The notes beneath the pieces were generated by a model. It ran no database searches and was not told the DNA's origin. It saw only the letters and a list, made by a program, of their open reading frames with translations. The position numbers were made by a program, and so were the translations under genes. DNA of 42,821 nt from JBCDAP01 sp038747915 (GTDB taxonomy: Bacteria; Planctomycetota; Phycisphaerae; Phycisphaerales; UBA1924): positions 1 through 42,821 of the forward strand of contig JBCDJJ010000025.1 in the NCBI GenBank assembly GCA_038747915.1. Direction: 5' to 3'. This document shows, in pieces, positions 1 to 8,800 of this stretch (positions are counted from its first letter, which is position 1; every line of letters starts with the position of its first letter).

Positions 1-123
1 GGCCGGTGCGGGGTAAGCTACTGCGCGGCGGGGCGTCGTCAAACCGGCTGAAGCAAATGTCTCACACTTCCTCCGCAGCAGCGAGCGGGACCTCGGCACG
101 TCAGGCCGAGACGGTCGAAACCC

Positions 124-639
124 ATGTGGAACTCGGTTCTTGCCACCCTTGCTGCTCTGACCATCCCGGGTGGGGGTGCGCTGGTCCGCGGCGAGCCCCG
201 GCGGGCGCTGGCGCTGCTCGTCTCCATCGGCGGGCTGTTGGTCGGGGGGGTGCTGATCGGCGGGGTGGGCGTGATCGATCGTCGTGACGAGCGGTGGTGG
301 TTCATGCTGCAGGCCCCGGCGGGCGTGACGGTGTGGGTGGTCGACTCTCTCGTGCAGACCACGTGGAAGGGTCGCTCTCAGGGCGTGCTCAGGTTGCCGG
401 TCGATGGCGAGCGGGTGGCCATGGAGCCGGACCCGCACACGCTCGAGGGCGAGCGGCCAGCGATCGTGCCGCACCGCCCGGGCGAGCCACTCACCCCGCG
501 GGCATCGCTCGGTCGCTCCACCGAGATCGGCTCGCTGTACATCGCAGCGGCCGGGCTGCTGAATCTGCTCGTGCTGGTCAACCTGTGGAGCCCAGTTGGT
601 TCCGAGGAGCCAGGGCGTGCTGCGGGGGCGCGGTCATGA
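124..639 (+). CDS. Small multi-pass membrane protein, function unknown
   Basis: 171 residues. The N-terminal ~60 residues are hydrophobic with glycine-rich helices (around LLVSIGGLLVGGVLIGG), and a second hydrophobic segment lies near the C-terminus (around residues 140-155), so an inner-membrane protein is likely. The middle is a polar loop rich in Arg/Pro. From memory it resembles short planctomycete membrane proteins of the DUF6677 type, but I cannot confirm this. No clear ribosome-binding site precedes the ATG. Its stop overlaps the start of the next gene (ATGA), which supports both genes being real and co-translated. No catalytic motif is visible. Confidence 0.6.
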   Translation: MWNSVLATLAALTIPGGGALVRGEPRRALALLVSIGGLLVGGVLIGGVGVIDRRDERWWFMLQAPAGVTVWVVDSLVQTTWKGRSQGVLRLPVDGERVAMEPDPHTLEGERPAIVPHRPGEPLTPRASLGRSTEIGSLYIAAAGLLNLLVLVNLWSPVGSEEPGRAAGARS

Positions 640-866
640 TGCTGGCATGGACGCCTGTGGTCGAGCCGCTCGCGCTCGATGGGCCGTGGTGGTGGGTGAC
701 GGCCCTTCCGCTGTGCGTGCTGATTGCCCTTGGGTACAAGTCCGTTCGGGGCGGCGCGCGTCGGCGATCACCCCGTGCGGTCTTCGTCATGGCGGCACAA
801 CTGGTGCTGATGCTTGGGTTGCTCACCCTGGGCACATCGCTGCTGAGTCTGATCACAGCGTGGTAG
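636..866 (+). CDS. Small two-helix membrane protein, function unknown
   Basis: 76 residues starting at the ATG that overlaps the upstream stop by four bases (ATGA), a typical translational-coupling arrangement. Two hydrophobic stretches (about residues 17-33 and 50-73) separated by a basic loop (KSVRGGARRR) predict a two-pass inner-membrane protein with a cytoplasmic positive loop. The start was chosen for the overlap; the open frame extends further upstream but there it would lie wholly inside the previous gene. No family is recognised. It probably works with the preceding membrane protein. Confidence 0.55.
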   Translation: MMLAWTPVVEPLALDGPWWWVTALPLCVLIALGYKSVRGGARRRSPRAVFVMAAQLVLMLGLLTLGTSLLSLITAW

Positions 867-1020
867 ACCGATGCGTCCGTCTGGTCTCGTCGGCAGTGTG
901 GACGGACACACCGGGAGATCGCCTACACAGGTGGAGTAAGCCAAGCCTCAGCCGGTGATTCTGCGATGGCGATCGGGGCCGTCGAGGTGTGGATAACTTG
1001 TGCAGCGTCGCGTGCCGAGA

Positions 1021-2439
1021 TCACGGCGAGGCGTCGGGTGAGCTCGTGTACGCACCAGCTCCCGATGAGACCGCCGGCGGTGTGGTCGCAGCGGTTGGAG
1101 GCCGGATCGACGCTGGCGTGGCCAGCTTGGCAACCTGGGCCTCGATGGCTGCTCGTCGAGCGAACTTGATCGCGGTAACCCCCACGAATCCGAAGAGCAC
1201 CATCGCCACGGTGAAGACCAGACGGATCGGTCCGCTGCTCAGCCAGACACCGATGGCTGCAAAGCTTGCGCCGAGCAGGTACAGCGCCATGACCGCGCCG
1301 CGCACGCCGAGCCGGCGTTTGAGCATGTGATGCAGGTGCTGATCGTCCGCGGCGGACATCCGCTTGCCGGCCATTTTTCGACGGACGATCGCAAGACACG
1401 TGTCGATGATCGGGATGGAGTAGACGATCAGCCCAGCCACGACCAAGTGCGTCTGACCCGTGTCGCCGAGAGACAGCACGATGACGATCGTCAGGTAACC
1501 GAGCAGGAGTGAGCCGCAGTCGCCGAGAAAGATCGTGGCGGGGTTGAAGTTATGCGGTAGGAAGCCCAAGCAGGCCCCCATCAGAGCCATGCACAGGATG
1601 ATGCGGCTGGCATCTCGTGGGCCGTCGTCGACCGAGGCGAGGTGGACCGCGATGATCAAGAGGCCAAAGGCAGCGATCGCCGTCACGCCGGAGAGCAGGC
1701 CATCGAGCCCGTCGATGAGGTTGGAGGCGTTGCACCCGCCGAGGACGAAGATCGCGATGATGGCGGTACCGATCCAGTAGATCAGATCGATCTCAAGGGT
1801 GCCGCCGAAGGCGCCGGCTGGAAGATCGATGATGAAACCGAGTGACTCCCGCGTGACGTCGGTCGTCGGTGAGGTGATCTCGATCATCGGGAGATTCGCG
1901 GCCCGGGCGAAGGGCATGATCAGACCCTCAGCGAGGCGGACGCCGAAGTCCTCCAGCGCGAGCGCCGCTGCGGCGATCAACTGGCCGACGATCTTGAGCC
2001 GTGGATCGAGCCCGAGCACATCGTCGAGCAGGCCGGTGATGGTGATCGCGACGATGCCGAGCAGCACCGCGGGCGGCACCAGGAGCTGCGTTTCAAGAAA
2101 CCGATATCCAAACTTCTCAGATTCGTGGAAGTAGAACATCGTGTCGGGCAGGTGCGGCGCGAGGTACGCGAAGCCCAGGGCCGCGATGAGCCCGATGAAC
2201 ACGCCGATCCCACCGAGATAGGCCACCGGAAGCGAGTGCGCCTTGCGCGGATCGTCGGGGCGATCGATGATGCCGTTATCGATCGCGAACTTTCGCATCA
2301 GCGGCGTCACAGCGAGCGTGACGACGAAAGCCACCGCGAAGATCACGATGTAGCCGTTGAAGATGTCGAGGAAACCCTCTGATCCGACCCGGATGCCGGG
2401 TGTGGCGTCGGCGGCTTGGGCGAGGGTGGTGAGCAGCAT
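1021..2439 (-). CDS. WecA/MraY-family undecaprenyl-phosphate sugar-1-phosphate transferase
   Basis: 472 residues, a multi-pass integral membrane enzyme of the polyprenol-phosphate N-acetylhexosamine-1-phosphate transferase family. It would move a sugar-1-phosphate from a UDP-sugar to undecaprenyl phosphate, the first membrane step of polysaccharide assembly. Visible family signatures: the acidic pair in GLLDDVLGLD, the NASNLIDGLDGL loop, and the histidine-rich cytoplasmic motif DDQHLHHML. About ten hydrophobic segments are present. The C-terminal ~60 residues are a Pro/Ala/Thr-rich tail not expected in WecA. It is the last gene of the minus-strand exopolysaccharide cluster, seven bases after the epimerase stop. 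WecA-like rather than MraY is inferred from the cluster context. Confidence 0.88.
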   Translation of the reverse strand: MLLTTLAQAADATPGIRVGSEGFLDIFNGYIVIFAVAFVVTLAVTPLMRKFAIDNGIIDRPDDPRKAHSLPVAYLGGIGVFIGLIAALGFAYLAPHLPDTMFYFHESEKFGYRFLETQLLVPPAVLLGIVAITITGLLDDVLGLDPRLKIVGQLIAAAALALEDFGVRLAEGLIMPFARAANLPMIEITSPTTDVTRESLGFIIDLPAGAFGGTLEIDLIYWIGTAIIAIFVLGGCNASNLIDGLDGLLSGVTAIAAFGLLIIAVHLASVDDGPRDASRIILCMALMGACLGFLPHNFNPATIFLGDCGSLLLGYLTIVIVLSLGDTGQTHLVVAGLIVYSIPIIDTCLAIVRRKMAGKRMSAADDQHLHHMLKRRLGVRGAVMALYLLGASFAAIGVWLSSGPIRLVFTVAMVLFGFVGVTAIKFARRAAIEAQVAKLATPASIRPPTAATTPPAVSSGAGAYTSSPDASP

Positions 2440-2446
2440 GGGGTGA

Positions 2447-3451
2447 TCAGCTCTCCGCTGCGGGCTCAGCTGGACGAAGCGACTCGGCGAGATCAGCGAT
2501 GGTCCGCGTCAGGTCGCGGCCGGCGGGGAAGTCGATGAGCGAGCGAAGCTTTGTGAGGTCGGGTCGACGGGCGGGCGGATCCTCGAAACCCGGCCCGTAC
2601 GCATCAATATACGGGACGAGCGTCATATCGGAATGGCTCCCGAGCGTCTTGATCACGAGCTGAGCGAGGTCGCGAATTGTGATCTCTTGGTCCGAGCCGA
2701 TGTTACACACGCCCCCTGCGGCGCCCGGGTGGCGGAGCAACGAGACGACCGCGGGTACCACGTCCCGGACATCGCAGAAGCACCGCGTTTGATGACCGTC
2801 CCCAAAGATGCGAAGCGGCTCCCCACCGAGCGCCGCGGCAACAAACCGAGGCAGCACCATCCCGTACCGACCGACCTGCCGTGGTCCGACGGTGTTGAAA
2901 AAGCGGCCGACTACCGCGGGCAGCCCATCGGCGGCGTGGTGCGCGAGCGCGAGGTACTCGTCGATTGCCTTGCTCGCGGCATAGGACCACCGCATCGCGG
3001 TCGTCGGGCCGAACACACAGTCGCCATCTTCTCTGAATGGCAGCTCGGTTGATTTGCCGTAGACCTCCGAGGAGGAGGCGATGAAGACCCTCGGTTGAGG
3101 GCGTGTACGCGCCGCCATCGCGAGCAGCGCGGAGGTCGGCGCGATGTTGTTCTCGATCGACTGCACGGGCTGGTCCACCACACGCTGCACGCCGACGGCA
3201 GCGGCGAGGTGGTAAACCTCATCGAAGGGCAGACCATCCTCGAATGTGGACAGGGCGTCACCAAGCGAGGCCTCGGTAAACTCAAGACGGTCCGCGTGGG
3301 GACCGGCGGCCGCGCCCGCGAGGTTGGCGCGCTGACCGGTCGACAGATCGTCGATGACCGTGACCGCTACCCCATCCGCCAGTAGGTGCTCGACCAGATG
3401 CGAGCCGATGAATCCGGCGCCGCCGGTCACCAGCGCCCTTGGCGGGGTCAC
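2447..3451 (-). CDS. NAD-dependent sugar epimerase/dehydratase (SDR family)
   Basis: 334 residues from a GTG start that overlaps the stop of the upstream kinase-like gene (GTGA), so the two are coupled. The N-terminus has the Rossmann nucleotide-binding motif GGAGFIGSH at about residues 9-17. The active-site Ser-Tyr-Lys set is visible: SSSEVYG around residue 130 and YAASK around residue 160. It belongs to the extended SDR group that includes UDP-glucose 4-epimerase, UDP-glucuronate decarboxylase and dTDP-glucose 4,6-dehydratase; the exact substrate cannot be read from sequence. Its place between chain-length control and the glycosyl-phosphate transferase fits making a nucleotide sugar for the exopolysaccharide. 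Confidence 0.85.
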   Translation of the reverse strand: MTPPRALVTGGAGFIGSHLVEHLLADGVAVTVIDDLSTGQRANLAGAAAGPHADRLEFTEASLGDALSTFEDGLPFDEVYHLAAAVGVQRVVDQPVQSIENNIAPTSALLAMAARTRPQPRVFIASSSEVYGKSTELPFREDGDCVFGPTTAMRWSYAASKAIDEYLALAHHAADGLPAVVGRFFNTVGPRQVGRYGMVLPRFVAAALGGEPLRIFGDGHQTRCFCDVRDVVPAVVSLLRHPGAAGGVCNIGSDQEITIRDLAQLVIKTLGSHSDMTLVPYIDAYGPGFEDPPARRPDLTKLRSLIDFPAGRDLTRTIADLAESLRPAEPAAES

Positions 3452-5721
3452 GACTCGTCCCGGCTCGATTCGTCGGTGGTCGCCGCGACGGCTTGGCCGC
3501 CGGACGCCCGGGAGCGGTTCTTGCTGGAGGAGCGGGTCTGGCGTTCGGAGGGCTGATGCATGGCGGTGTTGTACTGCGCCGCGACCCGGAAGTTGCGCTT
3601 CATGTACCCGCCGGCCTTCGGTTTCACGCCGTTGAGCACCACGCCGTAGAACTCGCTGTTCGAGGCCACGAGCGCGTTGCGCAGGCGAGCGAGGAGGCCG
3701 CGCTTCTCGTGTGAAACACGGACGACCGCGATCGACGCGTCCGTACGGGCCGCGAGTGCCGCGAAGTCGTTGCAAACCACCGCGGGCGCGACATCGATGA
3801 ACACGTAGTCGTACGTGTCGCGGGCGGTCTTCAGCACCTCGTCCATGCGGCGGGTCGCGAACCGCTCGTAGGCGTTCCGGCGGTCCGATCCGGCAGCGAG
3901 CAGCGACACGCCGTGGTGAGAGGTCTCCTGGACGGCATCCTGGATCTCGAACTCACCCCGGAGCACCTCGGCCAGGCCGGGCGCCACGTTGAGATCCGCA
4001 GCGGTGTGCTGCGACGGGCGGCGGAGGTTGGCGTCGATAATCAGCACGCGGCGATCCACCGCGGCGAAACTCGATGCCAGGTTGGTGATCAGAGAACTCG
4101 TCCCCGAGCCGGGCAGTCCCGAGGCGAGCAGGATGCTCTTGTGGGACCGGGTGCTCGTGACATCGAGCAGCTGCGTGCGCATCTGGCGGATCTGCTCGGC
4201 GTACGAGCCCTCGCAGTGATCCACACAGGCGTACTCGGCGCGCGGCGGTCGAGCGGGATCCATCGAGACATCGGGAACAAACCCGAGCGTGCGCGTGCGC
4301 GGAATCGCAGCAACATCGCGCGGGCTGCGGATGCGTGTCTCGGTAGCTTCTTTGAGCAGCACCAGCCCCGCTGCGAGACCGGCGAGGCCGATGGTGAACC
4401 CGCCGACCACGATCGGGAGTTTCGGTGAGGAGCGAGCCGAGGGTGGTGTGGCACGTCCGGCACGTTCGCGTGCGGCAGCGGTCTCGTTGAGCAGCTGAAG
4501 GTTCTCTCGGGTGGCCTCAAAGGTGTTGCGCTTGGCGACCAGTTCGGCCCGCTGCTCCTCAAACTGGTTGTACTCGTCGATGGTGCCCTGGATCTCGGTC
4601 AACCGCCGCTCGGCCTCGTCGACCTTATCGACGAGCTCTCGCTCCTTCGCGAGCAGCTCGTCCCGTACCTGCTCGGTGTTCTCCACGAGTGCTTCGAACA
4701 GGTTGGACTGTTCCCCGGCGAGTGCTTCTCGGTATCGCGCTTCCACATTCGAGAGCCGTGCCCGCAGGGCGCGGATCTGCTGGTTCTCGGGACCCAGCCC
4801 GATCTCTCGCTGGGTCTGGATCTCGACCTCCAGGGAGCCAATCTGTGCGAAGTACCGGGCGACCTCCGGCTGAGCGCGTGCCGCCGAGGCGACCGACTCG
4901 GGGTAGACGATCCCGGTGGAGTTGTTCCGGAGTTCGTAGTAACTGCCGAGCGTGGTGCCGATCTCGGCGAGCTGCGTGCGTGTGGCGATCAATTCAGGCC
5001 GCAGGGTCCCGAGTGTGATCGATGCCTCCGTCTGGCCGATCGCTGTCGAGGTGAGGCCTTGGTCAGCAAGCAGATTGGCCTTCTGAAGATCGATCCGCTC
5101 GATCTCGGTGTTGATCTCGCTCATGCGCTCGACGAAGGTCCGGATGGTTTCTTCACGGTTGCGGCGGTTCTGACGCTCGCCGTCGGCGAGGAACACGTTT
5201 CGGATCGCATTGGCGAGGTTCGCGGCCTCGAGCGCGTTCGGGAGCGTGACTTTGAGATCAATGGCGAGTGTGCCGGGGATTGCGACCGCTCGCACAACGT
5301 TCTGCATCGCGAGGACGGCATCCGTCTCACGGATGACCCCACCCTGAGAACGGAACTCGGCCAGGAACCTGAGGTCACGGATGCCCGGCTCGTTGAGCAC
5401 TTCCTTCAGCAGATCATCCGAAACGAGATCCTGCCGGCGCACCTCCCGGTAGATCTCCATCTCCTTTTCGTTCTCAAGCGTCGAGCCGACGCCGACATCC
5501 TCGGCCCGCGAGAACTGCGGCAGGATCTGGATCACAAGGCTCGCGGTGTACCGCGGCTGTGTTTTCACAAGATAGCGGAACGTGGCGTAGCCCAAGCCGA
5601 GCCCGATGGCGCCCGCGATGACCACGATGATCCAATAGGACCGAACAATCTGGGGGATGTCGAGGCCGCCGACACCGGCGGAGACAGCATCAGACGAGGA
5701 TCCTCGAGAAGCGGTACTCAT
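3448..5721 (-). CDS. Wzz-type chain-length determinant fused to BY-kinase-like ATPase
   Basis: 757 residues; the ATG at 5721 was preferred because GGAG lies about ten bases upstream. The N-terminal Wzz domain has a membrane segment around SYWIIVVIAGAIGLGLGYA; a long coiled-coil periplasmic region follows, with a second membrane helix before the cytoplasmic ATPase domain. The ATPase keeps Walker A' (VLIIDANLRRP) and Walker B (YVFIDVAP), but its Walker A reads GLPGSGTSS, with Thr where BY-kinases have the ATP-binding Lys. The C-terminus has only two scattered tyrosines (KAGGYMKR, AAQYNT), not the usual tyrosine cluster. It probably sets polymer length and couples to the SLBB exporter; kinase activity is doubtful. 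Stop overlaps the epimerase start. Confidence 0.85.
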   Translation of the reverse strand: MSTASRGSSSDAVSAGVGGLDIPQIVRSYWIIVVIAGAIGLGLGYATFRYLVKTQPRYTASLVIQILPQFSRAEDVGVGSTLENEKEMEIYREVRRQDLVSDDLLKEVLNEPGIRDLRFLAEFRSQGGVIRETDAVLAMQNVVRAVAIPGTLAIDLKVTLPNALEAANLANAIRNVFLADGERQNRRNREETIRTFVERMSEINTEIERIDLQKANLLADQGLTSTAIGQTEASITLGTLRPELIATRTQLAEIGTTLGSYYELRNNSTGIVYPESVASAARAQPEVARYFAQIGSLEVEIQTQREIGLGPENQQIRALRARLSNVEARYREALAGEQSNLFEALVENTEQVRDELLAKERELVDKVDEAERRLTEIQGTIDEYNQFEEQRAELVAKRNTFEATRENLQLLNETAAARERAGRATPPSARSSPKLPIVVGGFTIGLAGLAAGLVLLKEATETRIRSPRDVAAIPRTRTLGFVPDVSMDPARPPRAEYACVDHCEGSYAEQIRQMRTQLLDVTSTRSHKSILLASGLPGSGTSSLITNLASSFAAVDRRVLIIDANLRRPSQHTAADLNVAPGLAEVLRGEFEIQDAVQETSHHGVSLLAAGSDRRNAYERFATRRMDEVLKTARDTYDYVFIDVAPAVVCNDFAALAARTDASIAVVRVSHEKRGLLARLRNALVASNSEFYGVVLNGVKPKAGGYMKRNFRVAAQYNTAMHQPSERQTRSSSKNRSRASGGQAVAATTDESSRDES

Positions 5722-5835
5722 GATCTGGCTCCGTGCGGCCGGCCCCCTGTTACCGGGTCCAGCCTCTCGTACGACGCCGCGCCGCGCAGTGTTCGGTCGG
5801 CCCATCGGCAAGATCGCGGGTGTTCGTGAGGCGGG

Positions 5836-8800
5836 TTATGGACTGGTGAGCGCGGCGCGGAGGTCGCTCACAGCTTGTTCTGCATCTGTACGGTCTGGTC
5901 CATCGGGGACTTTCGCGAGTTCGCTCTCGGCGTCGGCGAGCGAACGCCGCGCCGAGTCGGCCCCCTCGGTCTCCAACTGGGCGAGGCCCAGGTGGGCGAG
6001 GGCGACCGCTCGCTGACGGTCGTTCGGCGCGGTATCAGCGGCCCGCTGAAGGATCGGGGCGGCCTCGGCATGTCGGCCCAACTCGATCAGGACGAGGCCG
6101 TAGGTGTCGAGCACCGCGGAGTTCCGCGGGGCGAACTGGGCGGCGATCTCCGCTCGCGGCAGGGCATCCTCGGGGCGGTCGAGGTACTTCGCGAGTGTGT
6201 ACGCCACGTTGTTGTTCATTTCGACATTCGACGGTGAGAGCACGAGCGTCCGCTCGCCGGACTCGACCGCCTCGGCGTACCGCTCCAATTCGTAGGCGAG
6301 CGCGAACACAAGCCGGTGGTACTCGAACTGCAGGAAGATGTTGTCATCGTCCGCGACTTCGACGGTCCGGAGTCGCTCGAGCAGACGGTCCGTGGGCACA
6401 CCGGTCTTGGCCAAGTGAACCTGACGGACGAGCGAGACCTGCAAGAACGGTGTGAGCTCATCGAACTCGGCCCGTGACTCGATCGCCTGCGCGATCTGCC
6501 GATGGTCGTTCTCGAACATGAGGCCCATCTGCTGCACCAACATCCGCTGCTCATCGATCTCGCCCTTCTTCGCTCGCTCGAACGCATCGTCGATCAACTC
6601 GTTCGAGGTCTCGCGCTCGCCGAGCGTGAAGTACGCACGGGCCTGGAGCAGGAAGTTCGACGCCGTCGGTTCTCTAATTTCTTGAACGCGTTCCAGGAAG
6701 ATGCGCAGCTCGCGCTTGGAGAACTCGTCGCCCGCGAGAATGGCCGAGTTGAGATAGTCGGCCGCTGCCAGATCGGCTCGCTCGCCGTCCGGGTCGCTCT
6801 CCTGGAAGTGGTCGTAGACCTCTTCGTAACGCTCCGCGGCCCGGGCGAAGCGGCCCTGCTCGAACTGAACATCACCGGCGAGTTTCACCCAACCGATCTC
6901 ACTCGGGAAGTCCTCGATCGCGCGGGAGATCTCGGTGACGAGGTCGTTTACACGACCCGGCCTGTTCCGAAGACTGGCGATGAGCGTCTGACGAAGCTGC
7001 CGATTGCTCGGGTTGGCCTCGGTGGCTCGGCGGAGCTGATCGATCGCTTCGTCGTCACGCTCGAGATCGGTGTAGATGCCAACGAGGCTGCGCCACGCGG
7101 GGATGTTCGAGGGATCGAGCCGCACCGCCTCGTCGAGATCGGCGAGCACATCCGCCTCGCGGCCACCGATGGTGTTGAGCAGACGCGCCCGACGCAGGAA
7201 GATGTTTGCATCGGTGTCGTCGATCTGCAGTGCGCGGTTGTAGTAGTCGAGCGACAGGTCGAGGTCGCCCTCGGACTGCGCGAGTTCCGCCTGCAGCAGC
7301 ACCACGCTGCGCTCGTCCGGGAGCGTTCGGCTGAGTTGTTGGAGCACGACACGTGCGTTGTCGTAGCGGTCTGCGAGGAGCAAGACCTCGGCGAGCCGCT
7401 TGGTCACCGTGAGGTCTTCGTCGTCGGTTCCGGCATCGACGATGGCCTGATACGCATCCGCGGCGCGGCCGAATAGCTCTCGAGACTCGGCCTCGAGCGC
7501 CGTCGAGCTCTCGGGGTCGCTCTCGCGTGTGAGCCGAGACGTCCGGATGAGCAGCCGTGCCCGGTCGGTGAGCATGTCGCCCAGCCGGCGGTCGGCTTCG
7601 CGTCTGGTCGAGTCCTGATACTGACGCGCCTCGGTGAGCGTCTCGATCGCACCATCCAGGTTGTCCGCGTCGGACTGGATCTGAGAGAGCAGGAAGTACG
7701 CGGGGATGGTCCGCTGCTCGGACGGGGTGGCATCGAGGTACGACCGGATCTCGGCCACCGCGGCGTCGCGCTCATCACGCTGCACCAACAGGCGTGCTCG
7801 GAGTCCGGTCACGACGAACGGGTCGAGGTCTTCCGCCCGCTCCGCCGCCGAGCTGAGTATTGCGTCGGCCTCTTCGGATTGCCCGGCCAGCTCGAGCAGG
7901 CGCGAGAGTGCAGCGAGGTTGCGCGAAAAGGCCGGATCGCTCGTCCCTCTCGCCTGTTCGAGCGATTGCTCGAAGGCCGACCGACGGACCGCGATCGCGC
8001 GCGAACGATCACCGAATTCCGCCTCGAGTGTGAGCCAGAGTTCGACCGCATCGGTGCCGAGGTCGCGCCGCGGCGTGCCACCCGGCGCGAGCAGCTCGAG
8101 CGCTTCTCGGCCCTGATTCGCTGCTGTGAGCGCCCTGGCGTAGTCGAAACGGATCCCGGCATCCCGTGGGTTGCCCTGGTGCGCGCGCTCGAGCGCCTCG
8201 GTAGCGCCCAGCGCGTTCCCCGCGGCGAGTCGCGCCCGGCCGAGCAGCCGCCACGCGGGAGGGTTCTGCGGCAGTGCCTCGACAGCGGCCTCGAAGTCCG
8301 AGATCGCGCGGCTGGTCTCACCCAGCGCCAGGTTGAGCTGGCCCGAGAAGAGTCGCCCATCGACGCGGTCCGCGTCGAGCTCAGCGGCACGCTCGAGGAG
8401 TATCCGAGCCTCGCGCTCGAGTGCCGCATCGACGGTAGCGGCGGATTCGATCCGAGACAGGATCCGCGCGAACCGTGCGCCGATGACGGCGGGTTGTTCG
8501 GGGTCGAGCTCGATGGCACGATCGACCGCGGCCTCCGCCTTGTCGAGTTCGCCGGCCCGACGCCACACGTCGGCACGCAGAACCTCCTTCTCGGCATCCG
8601 TGAGCGTATCGTTGCGGTCGATCAGCTCGAGATACGCCGTCTTCTCGTCGTTGGCAAACACGACGAGTTTGAGCTGTTCGAGCCGATCGGTCGATCCGTT
8701 GGCGGCGATGACGGCATCGATGCGGGCGCCGGCCCCCTCTCGGTCACCCCGTGCGATGTCGTACTGAACGAGTTCTTTCAGCACGCGGAAATCGTCCGGT

